NCBI RefSeq assembly: GCF_905163445.1 | Contig: NC_053200.1 | Coordinates: 13,888,001-13,952,000, forward strand | Length of the DNA: 64,000 bases | Source of the DNA: Pararge aegeria | Lineage: Eukaryota; Arthropoda; Insecta; Lepidoptera; Nymphalidae | Reading direction: 5' to 3' | In this document: piece after piece, positions 1 to 11,068 of the stretch | Position numbering within the stretch: position 1 is the first letter of the stretch | How the letters are laid out: each line of letters opens with the position of its first letter | Notes under the pieces: generated by a model | Told to the model about the DNA's origin: nothing | Seen by the model: the letters and a program-made list of their open reading frames with translations, nothing else | Database searches by the model: none | Made by a program: the position numbers and the translations under genes

Positions 1-159
1 CAAACAGACAGACTGCTTGACACGTTTTATATTTATACAGTGATAACGAAAACAAACCAATCACTTGAGGAAAGAACTTAACGAAACATAAAAGAATACT
101 TATACCGGTTTTCACTTTACCATGGCATAGCCTAAATCGAATGCCTAATGATTTAGGTT

Positions 160-300
160 TTGACTGTAGGAAAAAACGTTTCACCAACCCTTCCGTGATA
201 ACTATTGGTGCACGGTTGAGGTAGGCTTAGAAATCTCCTTAGTTATTTTGGCATTGCCACACAAGGCTGAAACAAAAACACGGGTACAGGACTAGACCCT
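160..300 (+). repeat. R6 interspersed repeat fragment
   Basis: This stretch shares blocks such as AAAAACGTTTCACCAA and GAATCTCCTTAG-like text with 11465-11610, in the same order and orientation. That marks it as a dispersed repeat. No ends, terminal repeats or coding frame can be defined, so the class is unknown. Bases 1-159 and 301-588 show nothing recognisable. Confidence 0.45.
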
Positions 301-589
301 GATCCCTTAAAAGGCACAAATCTAAATTAATTTTATTGCAATTCGTGACGTCAATCTTAAGTGGTACACAGGACATTCTTAAGCAGAACATTAACCGGTA
401 CATAAAAAAGCTATAATCTGCTCTAATAGCATTATGTTAATATTAAGGAACTTTTCGGCCAGTTCCGGAATGAAGTCTCAAGATAGAAAGAAAGAAAGAA
501 AAATCGTCTTCATTGTAAACATATTTGTGTTAAATGTTACATTTGTGTCATAAATTTGTTAAAGAATTAAAAAAAAAATGTGTGACAAA

Positions 590-850
590 GGAGTTGGCTC
601 AGTAGTCAGAAGCATCCGGCTCCGCTTTCTTCTCTCACAAGATAGAAAAATGAACTTTAAAATGTAAAATGTAAATTGTTAATGTTGGAAAAGAGCAACT
701 GCTGAGTTTCTTGCCGGCTTCTTCTCGGTAGAATCTGCCTTCCGAACCGGTGGTAGAGTCACTACACACAGACAGACTTGACGTTTCAAAAGTGCTTATA
801 TTAGGCCTACTTGAAATAAATGAATTTTGAATTTTTGAATTTTTTGAATC
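590..850 (+). mobile_element. LINE-A 3' end, 5'-truncated
   Basis: This is a non-LTR retrotransposon tail. It shares a long stretch with 8140-8500, 42690-43100 and (reversed) 13755-13990, including AAGCATCCGGCTCCGCTTTC, GAGTTTCTTGCCGGCTTCTT and a terminal AATAAATGAATTTTGAA. The fuller copies encode the end of a reverse transcriptase polyprotein just upstream; here only the last few codons and the 3' UTR remain. The repeated GAATTTTT tail is consistent with target-primed reverse transcription. Confidence 0.75.
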
Positions 851-995
851 ATAAAAAAGGACAACAACGTAGAATATATTATATAAACAAACGAAAATAT
901 TTTACATTAACACAAGCTTATTAACCCCTGAAGGACATCATGAAATACAAAATCATCAAAGAGGTAAATAATAAACAAACTTGAAAAATTATGAA

Positions 996-1082
996 ACGAT
1001 AGAATATCGGTAGAATCTGCCTTCTTGACTTGACGTTTCAAAAGTGCTTATAAACTAGGACAACTTGAATAATTGAATTTTG
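996..1082 (+). mobile_element. LINE-A 3' UTR scrap
   Basis: The text GGTAGAATCTGCCTTC, then CTTGACGTTTCAAAAGTGCTTAT, then AATTGAATTTTG, repeats the terminal part of the LINE-A copy at 590-850 with an internal deletion. It is a degenerate fragment with no coding content. Confidence 0.55.
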
Positions 1083-1204
1083 TTTTTTTCTAAATTATAA
1101 CAGGCAAAGAATTGACGAATAACTTTAAGATTATTAAACCACTGACTTTAACAGACTAACAAAATGGAGGGTATTCCTAATTAAATGCTTTATTTTACAT
1201 CTAT

Positions 1205-1642
1205 CTTTATATATATAATTCTACTTTGCGTGTGTATGTCACTGAACTCCTCCAAAACGACTGGACCGATTTGAATGTTTTTTTTTGTATGCGGTGGCAC
1301 CCTGGATGGTTTAGATTCACAAATCAGCCCGAAAGATTGCGCTTCAGTCGGTATCTAGGTTATGTATCTATACTGCAACTAAACGGTTGATTCAGGTACG
1401 AGTCTGATTTAAAAAAAAAAACCGTGTTTAATAGTCCATGTATCGAAGAAGGCTTTAAAGTATATACCATCAGGCTAACACTAATAGGAGCATAGCATCA
1501 AAGAAGAATGTATCAAAATCGGGGTTTTTTTCTTTGAAAAAGTTTCTCCCCTTTATAAGTTCTAAAGAAAGCCTGGGACAGCATATGTCTATCTTTTAAG
1601 GTATTCATTTACGCGGACGACGTCGCGAGGGACCTCTAGTTT
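1205..1642 (+). mobile_element. Helitron-like non-autonomous element
   Basis: The element begins in a TATATATATAATTCTAC stretch and ends in GCGGACGACGTCGCGAGG followed by GACCTCTAGT. A short GC hairpin just upstream of CTAG|T is the expected Helitron 3' signature. Internal text such as ACTGGACCGATTTGAATG is typical of many lepidopteran repeats of this kind. There is no Rep/helicase frame, so it is non-autonomous. The class assignment rests only on the termini. Confidence 0.45.
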
Positions 1643-1655
1643 ATATATATAGTTA

Positions 1656-3540
1656 CTAAGCCTATTTGCGTGCTTTTTTTTTCAGTCAATAGGGTAAGAC
1701 AAACACATTCGAATTGGACCCGTTTTAATTATGTTACTTTGTTGAAGTAATGGACCCTAAAACTAAAAGAAAATTCAAAATTCACAACAGAGTAAAAAAC
1801 ATGTATTTAAAGTTATTTTATCACTTTCGGTAAGGTCATTGCAAAATAGCGAAAGTCGTTAGAGTCTATTTAAAGGCAGTAAGTAGGTACATACCAAATC
1901 TGAGTAAATAATTAAATAAATCGAAACTTTCCTTCTAATTCCGTAAAGACATAATTAAAGATTGCATAATTCTGATTTTTCTCAAATCCCGATTCCAACA
2001 AAATCATTCGTAATAAAATCCGGATTATCTGGACTTTTACAATTTTGATAGTACATTTTCAATCTTTTAATATTTTAAAGTTTAAATACATCATACACGT
2101 AGTTACGTGGGCAACAGATAGTTTAATGAATATATTAAACAACGAACTTTATTTTTTCAAAAACTATTATTCGTAATTCTGTACAAATATCGGTGCGGTC
2201 TGGTAGGTACGTAGTTCGATCTTCTTTGTAAATACACTCAAAATAACTATGAAATTTTTTGGTGTTTAGGTGAATTGAATAGTGTTGACGACTAAGTTAA
2301 ATATAAAAAATATATAGTCACCTTCTATGAATGCATATATATTTATATATATAGACTATTAATGAGACAACCCCCTCTTAATCTCTTTATAATTATACTT
2401 ACGTAGAATTCTCTGAAACGTACATATCATAATATAGACAGATAGGTAAGTCAAGGTCAGTTCTGTTTACCACTCGTAACCGCGGTTACATAATTTTTCT
2501 TCAGATAAGTACCTACAGATATCTTATTCATTATTGAAAAATTATCAAATGAACTAACCAGTTCGAATTTAATGGAAATAGTAATTAATTTTTTTGTTTA
2601 GTCTCAATTAGGCGAAAATGACAAAATCAAATCGTTAGCGTATTTTTAATAAAACAATAAGAATAAACTCTTTAGAAGGCTTACTAATGCCTATATTTAT
2701 ATCATCATATATTTTCAAAATTGCTTATATAGATATGTATCTACCTATCTAGATAATATAGTTACCATAATTATAATAGCAATGACCACGTTTTAAGACA
2801 TTTTTTAATAATTATAAAAATAGTTAAATAGTTGATAGTTAAACGCCTATGATAATTTAGTGGCACGTAAGATAATAAATTCATAAAATAAGTTCTATTT
2901 TTAGATTAACCGATTTCTCACGCTGCTACTTTTCTCAGAGCGAAGTTAATTGAATCTTATATAAGTTGGTAGATAGGAGTTACGTTTTTTAATCACTCGT
3001 ATCATTGGAACTAATCTTCATTTGAAACTTTCAAAATAAATAGAGAATATTTCAATACAAATAGATAAAAATAAACATCCTGTACTTGCAAGTGGGGTTT
3101 AGATTATTATGTTGCCTACCCTAACGTTTAGAAATTAGTGGCAAAGGAAAATAGCAGCATTACGTACGTACCTAAGTATTGGTAAATTTTGTGTTAAATA
3201 AAATAGTAATTTATCGTTGTAACTTTATAACTACTCTGAAATGTTTACATACTTTGCTACTATTCGATAACAGATGGCGCGTAAAGTACTAGTAAATCTA
3301 TTCAGCGCAAGATGACGCTGTTATACAACTTCGTAGTGTCACACTAACGATTTTCCTTCCAGGAAATAATGTAGTAAGAACATAACATAAACAACAATAA
3401 TTAACAGATAATTAAATTATGTTCAATATATTAATTTATTGTTTTGACTCATTATTTATGTGATTGCAATCTTAAATATGTATAATTAATGTATAATAAC
3501 CCTAGGTAAGTAGGCCTAAGTATAATAAATCGATGTATTT
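1656..3540. other. AT-rich stretch without recognised features
   Basis: I see no coding frame, SINE head, LINE tail or terminal inverted repeats here. There are short TA-rich tracts, for example around 2320-2350. Text near 3275 (CAGATGGCGC) is of a kind common in insect intergenic DNA but too short to classify. Confidence 0.5.
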
Positions 3541-3642
3541 ATATAAATGCGTTCAATACTCGAGGCTATTCAAAGGCCTTGTAAAGGCTTGGCTACTGTA
3601 GGCAGGTAAAGTCAAAATGGCAGGTTCGAGAAGGTGGTGTGC

Positions 3643-3694
3643 CGTGTTCTGACGACTGCTGGCTACGACGTGTTCTGACGACTGCTGGCTACGA
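3643..3694. repeat. Perfect 26-bp tandem duplication
   Basis: Two exact copies of a 26-bp unit starting CGTGTTCTGACGACTGC lie back to back (3643-3668 and 3669-3694). They fall in a 246-bp stretch (3553-3798) that is open on the minus strand for 81 codons. I found no splice sites or recognisable protein similarity, so I do not call that frame a gene. An exact duplication in otherwise eroded DNA suggests a recent event. Confidence 0.75.
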
Positions 3695-3816
3695 TGAGAC
3701 CTGCCATACATTGGTGGGTCAATACCTGACGGAAATATTGTGTATATTACGAGTACATCGCGTACGCACCAAATAGTTTCATTTAAACGGGCAGACACTT
3801 ATGACTTACCTACCTA

Positions 3817-3851
3817 CTCACCTATGAACATAATTTATGTTCATAGGTGAG
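3817..3851. repeat. Perfect inverted repeat, 16-bp arms
   Basis: CTCACCTATGAACATA at 3817-3832 is followed by ATT and then its exact reverse complement at 3836-3851. No flanking duplication or internal sequence suggests a transposon; it would form a simple hairpin. Confidence 0.8.
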
Positions 3852-4330
3852 GCAACCAGGTATTAATAGCCTGAGATTCTCAGAAAGGATTACAGAGTAA
3901 CCTTTGAAGATTGAATACAGATAAAAAACAACAATGACATAGATAAAAAAACAATATTGTCAGGAGGTTTAACATTTAGAACGATTTTCGGGTTCCCATG
4001 GTCAGCTTGGTTGATTTATGTTTTTTAATGTTTTTGACGTTGGAGTTTCCTGCTTAAGTTTAAAATAAAAGTTGAAAGACTTGTCTAATATTACTTAAAT
4101 ATTAAGTTGTGTTATATAATAATATTAAGATATTATTTTCACCAAAGTTTACAACTTTAATGAATTATAAAGCTTCATTAGCACGAAATACTATAAACAG
4201 TTAGCTTCATTTGCTGTGTTGGAAAGGACGACTTCTATATTTTTTTTTCGTTCGCTGTCCCTAACACAGTTTTCTTGTAACCGCTACTATATGTACTCGT
4301 ATTTTACCATTGATTTAATATGTTACTGAC

Positions 4331-4474
4331 CAGTGGCGTGCACTTCATACATGCACAAGAGCATTGCCTGCCCTAAAATTGATATATAACTCGTGTAGGA
4401 TCAGGATTTTTGCCGTTTTATGCTATTTTCTTGCTGTATGCATACCCTGGTAAGAAGAACAGCGCACACCACTG
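4331..4474. mobile_element. hAT-type MITE (short)
   Basis: It starts CAGTGGCGTGCAC and ends with the inverse of CAGTGGTGTGCGC, the CAGTGGCG-type terminus typical of hAT elements. The 144-bp length has no coding capacity. Flanking octamers TTACTGAC and TTACAAAG match only partly, so the 8-bp target duplication is not convincing. It is related at its ends to the better-supported copies at 44701-44884 and 63533-63978. Confidence 0.5.
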
Positions 4475-4970
4475 TTACAAAGTCTGTATTTTTGTACTTG
4501 GTAGGTAAGAAAGGTAAGTTTACGATTGCTATTAAAATCAATAATATTCTCGAGTGCAGAGCTCAAGTCACGCGAAACATCGCGTGTCGACTTTCTATAT
4601 ACCTGCCTACATAAGTATAAACATTATTAGGGTTCCGTACCCGAACGGTGATGACGGGATTCCATTACTTAGCATGCTTTTTTACAAAACCCGTTGAAAC
4701 CGTTTGTTTTCCTGAAATAAAAATCATAAGTCATTCTTCCTCTTTTTCAACTTACTCCTAACCAAAGTCAAGTTCATTGGTTTCTTAGTTAGGGCGTTAA
4801 TGAAAGACACACAAACAAATTTTCGAATCTTTAATATAAGTAAGGATTGCAAGTGCATAGATAAAAAATAACACATAATGTTGCTATTACACACTACCTA
4901 ATTGTTTAATTCCTACATTAATTAGCAGCCCGTCTGCCCGTCTTTTTTTTCTTGACTACAATCAGTCGGC

Positions 4971-5126
4971 CGACTAAATAAATAAATAAGCAAAGTCAAT
5001 ACACACATCGCCATCTAGCCCCAAAGTAAGCGTTGCTTGTGTAACTAATATGAATGATGAATATTTTTATGAATAATATACATAAATACTTATGATATAC
5101 AGATAACCACCACGCCAATCGGCCGT
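4971..5126 (-). mobile_element. SINE-1 copy with internal deletion
   Basis: On the minus strand this has the SINE-1 tail (CCCCAAAGTAAGCGT, TACATAAATACTTATGATA, read on plus). It then jumps directly to CGCCAATCGGCCGT, the reverse complement of the SINE-1 5' end. The roughly 95 bp carrying the B box and central body is missing, so this copy has lost its internal promoter. Confidence 0.7.
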
Positions 5127-5226
5127 GAAAACTATATCTCATGCACAGTAGTTCTATAGGAAGAGAGTTGAAATTATCATAAATATTGAAGTTCTATTGC
5201 CGAATGAGATATAATGAGATTCAATT

Positions 5227-5345
5227 CAATTCAATTCTTGTTTATGGCTTTTGTCTGTGCCAAATGGGCACATGGTACTTCACCAATGTCTTGTAGATGG
5301 AGAAGGCACGAAGGAGATTGATCGGAGAAACTAATGAAAAGTTAA
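5227..5345. repeat. R7 interspersed repeat fragment
   Basis: Shares TTATGGCTTTT...GTGCCAAA...GCACA...GTACTT...CCA.TGTC and GAAAAGGCACGAA-like text with 43490-43610. A dispersed repeat, perhaps an old LINE 3' end; orientation and class are unresolved. Confidence 0.4.
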
Positions 5346-5679
5346 TTTTGAATATGTACCAAGAAATTGTTGGGATTAGCTAGTTAGTTCTTAACCTAAG
5401 GCAGCACATAGCACATATTTTTTATACATTGTACTTTAATTTTATTACTTACTATACTATTTTAGGACTGAAAACAAACATTAACAAACATTTAACACTC
5501 AAAGAACGGAGGACTTTGGGAGGAAGAACGTCATAGCGGGGATAGGTAAGTTTGGGAATATAAAATGAAAAAGTTGAAAATTATCATAAGCCTTGTTTAA
5601 GAATTCATGGGAATTGCAGCAGTAGCGGTGGATTTCCGGCGGCTAAATGATAACGATGGTACAAGAAACGATTTTTTTC

Positions 5680-5981
5680 TTCATCATATCGACACATTAA
5701 CGGCCCGGGCACTGGTCTCCTCCCACAATGAGAAGGGGCTAAGGCCGTAGTCCACCACGCTTGCCCAGTGCGGATTGGTGGACTCAACACACCTTTGAGA
5801 ACATTATGTAGAACTCTCCGGCATGCAGGTGTAATCACGATGTTTGCCTTCACCGTTGAAGCAAATGATATTTTAATTACTTAAAACGCACATAACTTAA
5901 AAAGTTAGAGTGGCGTGGTGGGATTCGAAATCGTTCCCGCGAAAGAAAAGTCGAGTTCCTACCAACTGCGCTATCACCGCT
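5680..5981 (-). mobile_element. SINE-2, near complete
   Basis: This is a second tRNA-headed SINE family. Read on the minus strand, the head is GCGGTGATAGCGCAGTTGG with a B-box-like element (TTCGAATCCCA-type in better copies). A body follows with TTATGTGCGTTTTAAGTAAT and GTGGACTACGGCCTTAGCCC, then a 3' end rich in GATGAAGA. Pol III boxes lie in the head. Copies at 11069, 35236, 57778 and others share the same order. Confidence 0.8.
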
Positions 5982-6212
5982 TCTCGATCTTAATAACATG
6001 TTGTGTTTAATACTGCACCATAGTACGGAACCTTTTGTGTGCAAATCCAACTCGCGCTTAGCCGGTTTTTTATTACAACTTCCACTGTTGTAAGTAAATC
6101 ATTGAAACACTTGTGGGGTAAGTGGGTATTGTGGAAAGTGCAATGTTGGGAGACCCACTAAACTAAGTGAAAAGTAGGGAGTCACTGGACTAAGGAACTG
6201 ACATGATCGTTT

Positions 6213-6320
6213 GATAACCCCTCTGGCGCAGTTGTGAGTTTTATGGTCCCATAAGTGGGAGGTCTCGGGTTCGCTTGCCGGCATTTCTGAAATTTCTCTG
6301 GTCTGGTCTGAGGCTGTGGC
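6213..6320 (+). mobile_element. SINE-3 head fragment
   Basis: Contains an A-box-like CTGGCGCAGTTGTGAG, a B-box-like GGTCTCGGGTTCGCTTGCC and the downstream TTTCTGAAATTTCTCTGGTCTGG seen in other SINE-3 copies. The body and tail are absent; the sequence runs into another repeat at about 6320. Confidence 0.6.
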
Positions 6321-6585
6321 CACAGAATATAGAACCCTTATTAAGCCATTATTGTATGCACTTCACACTTGCGGAATTTTGCTAGCTCACAAACTTATTC
6401 CCATTTTATTGTAAACGTTTAGAACGTTCCAATCTTAAAATAATTACTGTCAACTGCCAAATGGTATAAAGTGAGGCTGTTCGACAAACACTACTAAAGT
6501 GGAGTGGTTTATGGAATGCTTGCATTTTAGTCGTGTACACGGTTTCTGAATGTTCTTAATTCTGTGGCTATGGCGAACAAAAATG
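6320..6585 (+). repeat. M5 MITE-like repeat
   Basis: Shares TATTGTATGCA, AACTGCCAAATGGTATAAAG-like, AAAGTGGAGTGG and TCGTGTAC..GGTTTC blocks with 22693-22985 (+), 10130-10340 (-) and 43390-43485 (-). The outer ends carry inverted CACAGAAT/ATTCTGTG. In the 22.7-kb copy the ends also match, so a small non-autonomous inverted-repeat element is likely. Confidence 0.5.
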
Positions 6586-6699
6586 TGGCGCCACCACACC
6601 ACATACCACTAGAAGAAAGTATAGCCGAGGGCTAACATGTAGTGAAAAAAAAACTTACTGTACCGTTGATGAGCTTCTTCGTTACAAACTTGCTTGAAA

Positions 6700-6790
6700 G
6701 CACACCAACTTCCATCTCTCAAAAAACAGAATATTGATTGTAACATTTTTAAATGATGTTTAAAAAAGAACTGCTGAGTTTCTGGACATT
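6700..6790 (+). mobile_element. LINE-A scrap, degenerate
   Basis: GCTTGAAAGCACACCAACTT, CATCTCTCAAAAAACAGAATA and AACTGCTGAGTTTCTGG align loosely with the 3' UTR of LINE-A copies. It is short and eroded. Confidence 0.35.
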
Positions 6791-6831
6791 CAGGGACGTC
6801 TATTGGTGGAAATGTTGAAGCAGATTATTTA

Positions 6832-7185
6832 TACTAGCGGTCGCCTGTTGGTCGAAATTCCGGTTTAAGTTATAAGTTTGAACTTTATAGTTCATTGTTC
6901 TAAGTTTGAAAACTTTTAAGGTTCTTTTTTCAAAGATTATAGCTAGATATACTAGCAACACCCACGGCTTCGTACGCGGTTTTTTTGTCTTCGATGAATC
7001 CTGCGGTAACCGTACATTTTCCCGGAATAAAAAGCAGCCTACGTGGTAATCAAGAATACAATCTATCTCCATTCCAAAAATCAGACAAATTGGATCATTA
7101 GTGTTTGCGTGAAAGAGTTACAAACATCCATCTATCCATCCAACCATACAAACTCTCGCGTTGATAATATTAGTAGGTAGGATAA
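6832..7185 (-). mobile_element. Helitron-like fragment (minus)
   Basis: It begins on plus with ACTAGCGGTCGCCTGTTGG and ends near ATCCATCTATCCATCCAACC followed by TTGATAATATTAGTAGG. That is the standard order, reversed, of the CTAGT-ending repeats in this window. Internal text includes CCCGGAATAAAAAGCAGCCT. An open minus-strand frame inside it is noise. Confidence 0.4.
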
Positions 7186-7189
7186 TCAC

Positions 7190-8135
7190 ATATTTCTCAA
7201 AGGCTATTGTTAACTTGTCTTATGTCACTACACTATGTGAAATAGAGTACTTATATATACCTATGTGTGTCAAATACATGGTAGTGTGTGTAATGAAATT
7301 TTTTATTGATTTAATCACCGGATTTAATTTTGTATTTTTAATTGCATTGCATTGCAATTGCATAATTAAAAAAAATGCATCCGATATATAATTCAATTAT
7401 TATAATTATATCGATATGCATAGAGGAGTGCATCCTCTGTATAAATAGTATAAATTACAAGTGTGGGAAGTATACTACTCCGTCGGACCAATTTTTGTAG
7501 AAAAAGGTACTAAATATTTGTTACACGTATTAATATATAGATTATTATTGATCATCAATTAGCATTATTTTATTTATTTTATTTATTAGGTTTACTTACA
7601 AACACTTACACTAATACAACCGTTATTAAAATTTAACTATTCTATTTAAGTGTAATGTTTTCTTAAAAGTAAACACAGCATATGAAAATATACAATAACA
7701 CCATAACATGAAAACAAAAGGTATCGTGAATGAGAATATAATAACAACATATCTCTCACACTAAAAAATAAAACAAGGTACAGTAAATAAGGGTCAATTG
7801 GTCCATGATAAAAATATCTTATCTCTGAACTTATACAACGAGTCAGAGTAAATATCAACTTCAGTGCTAATGTGGTTTAGGGTCTTACATAATCTTGGAA
7901 CAGGGGAATTGGCACCAAGAACAGTTCTACGCAACAATCGCAAACAATTCTGTTCTTAATTGTAATTAATAAAGTTTCATAATTACGTAAAGTCACAATC
8001 ATATTTGCAGCCAACTATTGTTACTTAGTGAATACTTACGTAATTACAAAATTAATTGTGCACAATGGAAATATTCCATAAACTATTGCTGGCTTATTAG
8101 AACAATTGCGCTGATGATGATGACAATGATAAATC
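7190..8135. other. AT-rich stretch without recognised features
   Basis: Contains homopolymer and ATTTATTTTATTT tracts near 7570. I see no gene, no SINE head and no terminal repeats. Confidence 0.5.
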
Positions 8136-8139
8136 ATCA

Positions 8140-8500
8140 ATTATTATTTATAATATGATTCCTAAGGTAATTTTGGACCTACCAATGCATAAGTTTAAAG
8201 AACATGTTAACACACATTTATTACAGCGAGTTTACTATACAATTGATGAATTTCTAATGACAAGGTTGCTTGGAAGCATCCGGCTCCGCTTTCATCTCTC
8301 ACAAGATAGAAAAATGAATGTTAAAATGTAAATTGTTGATGTTGGAAAAGAGCAACTGCTGAGTTTCTTGCCGGCTTCTTCTCGGTAGAATCTGCCTTCC
8401 GAACCGGTGGTAGAGTCACTACAAACAGACAGACTTGACGTCAAAAGTGCTTATATTAGGCCTTCTTGAAATAAATGAATTTTGTTTTTTTTTTGAATTT
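8140..8500 (+). mobile_element. LINE-A 3' end with RT C-terminus
   Basis: Reads through the C-terminal end of a reverse transcriptase polyprotein, with an MIPKVILDLPMHKFKEHV-like peptide followed by YYTIDEF. A frameshift or stop interrupts it before the 3' UTR. The 3' UTR matches 590-850 and 42690-43100. The YY.IDEFLND-type ending is common in Jockey/CR1-related LINE proteins of Lepidoptera. It is not coding any more. Confidence 0.7.
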
Positions 8501-8524
8501 ATTGATGTGTCGCAATAACAGCCT

Positions 8525-8812
8525 TATATCATCATTTTCGGCATGTTGCAGGACGTGCACCTTGAATTGTTGCTCTGTTTATAGTCGATGGTTTTCCACT
8601 TACATGTCCACCTGCTAAAGGACGGGAACATGGAATAGTGCTTTAGAAAGTGGACATTAAGGTAAGGGGATGTAACCGGGGGATATAATTTTTGTCTCCT
8701 GCCCGTGCTAGCCCTGCTGACAGGGGATATGATTAACGTGTCCACCTGCTAAAGCACGGGAACATGGAATAGAATAAGTTTAACCCTGTTTATTATTACA
8801 CATATATATATT
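8525..8812. repeat. R4 repeat, two partial copies
   Basis: CCACCTGCTAAAGGACGGGA at about 8610 and CCACCTGCTAAAGCACGGGA at about 8739 are two copies of one core. They flank GGGGATATAATTTTTGTCTCC-type text. The same blocks recur at 9056, 14385-14920 and (reversed) 42295-42425. It is a dispersed element with internal reiteration; class unknown. Confidence 0.55.
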
Positions 8813-9055
8813 ACTAGCTGTTGCCCGCGACTTCGTCTGCGTTTCGTTTTGTTTTAAGAAAGACATGTGGCATTCAATTTAGGTGTAGTTCTACTGAAAT
8901 TTTTAAGTTGTGTATTCTTATATAAGAAGAGTAAGGAAGTAATTATTTAAATCGGTTATCATTTGACGGCGTTATGTCGCCCGCTCTCCCAAAAGAACTG
9001 AGCTTAATTTTCGGTATTTATAAGCATCCTATATTACTTCTAATACCTTCAGGAA
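8813..9055 (-). mobile_element. Helitron-like fragment (minus)
   Basis: It begins ACTAGCTGTTGCCCGCGACT, which on the minus strand is a GC hairpin followed by CTAGT, the expected 3' terminus. The body (for example TTATTTAAATCGGTTATC) is too degenerate to locate the 5' end. Confidence 0.4.
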
Positions 9056-9150
9056 TCGTAGTGCTTTAGAAAGTGGACATTTTAATTATATCCCCTGTAT
9101 GGGGATATAACCGGGGGATATAATTTTTGCCTCCTGCCCGTTCTAGGCCT
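9056..9150. repeat. R4 repeat fragment
   Basis: Repeats TAGTGCTTTAGAAAGTGGACATT and GGGGGATATAATTTTTGCCTCC, both also present at 8640-8700. Together with 8525-8812 it suggests that the Helitron-like segment between them interrupts an R4 element. Confidence 0.45.
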
Positions 9151-9164
9151 GCTAAAAACGCTAA

Positions 9165-9470
9165 TAGTTGTTGAGTATACCACTGCCATAGTTTTTACTG
9201 AAAGAAATCAGATGCAGCCCTAACATCACATGCAAAATTTAAATTATGGGACTCCTGTAACTTTATTAGGTACGCGTCGCGTAGCCTAGGTGATATGCAC
9301 GTGTCGGTCTTTTAACTTCAATAGGGTTGTCAAAAGTAAACACTTGAATTAATTTGTATGAAAAAATAAATATACTTCTTTTGATTTAATATTTTTACAA
9401 GGTGGTTCCTTAAGAAATACACTTATGCACTCTTCAACAGTATTTCCGAAATTCCGTTACACGTTATATA
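9165..9470 (+). repeat. R3 interspersed repeat
   Basis: Four copies occur in this window, all in plus orientation (here, 24160-24400, 33345-33590 and 52800-53135). Shared blocks in order are CGCTAATAGTT, GAAAGAAATCAGATGCAGCC, TTTATTAGGTACGCGTCGCG, GTGTCGGTCTTTTA and TTCAACAGTATTTC. There is no frame and no clear terminal repeats. It could be a LINE 3' end or a long DNA-element derivative. Confidence 0.55.
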
Positions 9471-9471
9471 A

Positions 9472-9800
9472 GTCAAAGTCAAAGTCAAATATTTTTTTAT
9501 TCAAATAGGCACAAAGATGGCACTTTTGATGCGTACATTACATGTAAAATATGAGATAGGAGTGAGTTGATGGCGATAACTAAAACTGAAGCTACGAGGG
9601 TTCCAAACGCGCCCCGGTCTAAGAGGAAGCCCACAACAAACTTAGCCGGTAATTATTTTTTTGTTATCACCATCTCACATTGTCTTTCAAAACTATTAAA
9701 GAAGCAACCTGGTTAGAGCAATAATTTACACCCAAGCATTTTCATCGTTGACGTAGTCCTTAATACTATAATAGGAAAACAAGTTATAACGTAACTTGTC
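9472..9800 (-). mobile_element. LINE-B 3' end (minus)
   Basis: Starts on plus with AGTCAAAGTCAAAGTCAAAT, the complement of the (GACTTT)n tail. It runs back through GTTATCACCATCTCAC into the codons for an RT terminus. The plus-strand texts TTTACACCCAAGC and GACGTAGTCCTTAATACTAT correspond to the KDYVNDKKAW-type ending of 44212-44551. It is 5'-truncated and inactive. Confidence 0.75.
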
Positions 9801-10129
9801 TATGGTTCTTGCCACAACGTGGTATTTTGAGTTTGTATTATCATATGTTTTATATTTCGCCTCTTGCGTCTAGAAAAGTGCCCAGTAAGCTAACACAAAT
9901 AGTAACATATCAAATCTATGTTCGAGAGTCTCACCAGATTTTCCCCCTTAACCAAAAATAAAATTTATAAGTTGACAGGCATCGAAACGAATCTAGTAAA
10001 CGGCAACAAAGCGCATCCTGTCATAATATTACAGTCACAATACTGCCGTCACGCTTCAGCACACATCTATAGCGACCACAGTCCGTATACAAACTCTGTG
10101 ATATCATGTGTAAATTAATATTAGGGTCT

Positions 10130-10340
10130 GTGGTAAAGTACTTTAAACTTGAGAGCACAGAATTATGATCATACAGAAACCGTGTACGACTAATATTGAA
10201 GCATCAAAACCACTCCACTTTAGAACGGTTTCTCGAACAAACGGTTAGTGCATACCATTTAGCAGATGACAGTAATTATTTTACCTCTAATGTTCTAAGT
10301 GTTCACCATAAAATGTTCCTAATTCAATGTCAGTCAGCTT
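10130..10340 (-). repeat. M5 MITE-like repeat (minus)
   Basis: Reverse-oriented relative of 22693-22985. GAGCACAGAATTATGATC, AACCGTGTACGACT and ACCACTCCACTTTAGAACGG occur in the inverted order of that copy. The terminal CACAGAATT supports a defined end. Confidence 0.5.
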
Positions 10341-10389
10341 TATTAAATTGATTCGCAATTTTAGGAATTTGATAATCATTCGTTGTTAA

Positions 10390-11000
10390 CTAGCTTCTGC
10401 CCGCGACTTTCTATGCGTGGACTTCAGAATCGGGTCTAAAGCTTCGCAAGTTAACAATTTTTAATCTTACCTCGGGAACTATTTGAGAGATCGGTAGAAA
10501 GTACATGGCCTTTTCCATAGCATAGGTGACATGCATACCAAAACAAAAGCTGACTGCCTGCGGATTAGCTCGTAAACAAATGACGGCCGAGTGGCGCAGT
10601 GGGCATCGACCCTGCTTTCTGAGTCCAAGGCCGTGGGTTCGATTCCCACAACTGGAAAATGTTTGTGTGATGAACATGAATGTTTTTCAGTGTATGGGTG
10701 TTTATCTGTATATTATAAGTATTTATGTGTATTATATTGATAAAAAAATTATTCATCAGCTAACTTGGTACCCATAACACAAGCTACGCTTAATTTGGGG
10801 CTAGATGGCGATGTGTGTATTGTCGTAGTAGTATATATTATTATTAATTTTAAATTTTCCCTCGGGAAGTACTGAAGAGTCGGGATAAAAGGTAGCCTAT
10901 GTTCTTTTCTATGTCAAAAGCTGCATGCATGCCAAATTTCATCCAAATCTGTTCAGCGGTTTTTGCGTGATTGAGTAACAAACATCCACACTTTTACATT
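10390..11000 (-). mobile_element. Helitron-like element split by a SINE
   Basis: The left part (10390-10581) starts AACTAGCTTCTGCCCGCGAC, and the right part (10855-11000) holds the far end with TTCATCCAAATCTGTTCAGC and AACAAACATCCACAC. The SINE-1 copy at 10582-10850 lies between. Partly repeated text (CTCGGGAA.TA, GTAGCCTATG) occurs on both sides, so the two parts may overlap or come from two copies. Confidence 0.4.
10582..10850 (+). mobile_element. SINE-1, complete
   Basis: A tRNA-derived head starts GACGGCCGAGTGGCGCAGTG (A box) with GTGGGTTCGATTCCCAC (B box) about 45 bp later. A conserved body follows (AATGTTTGTGTGATGAAC, TAAGTATTTATGTGTATT, CTACGCTTAATTTGGGGC), ending in a short TATTATTA tail. 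Open frames across it on both strands reflect repeat sequence, not genes. Confidence 0.85.
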
Positions 11001-11068
11001 TAAAATAAGTATAAAGTAGGAAGTAGGATAGTAGGATGATAAACCATATATTTGGATATGGGTTTAAT

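Noticed and set aside
3553..3798. 81-codon minus-strand frame as a gene
   Set aside because: No splice context, no recognisable similarity and an internal 26-bp duplication that is not a multiple of three.
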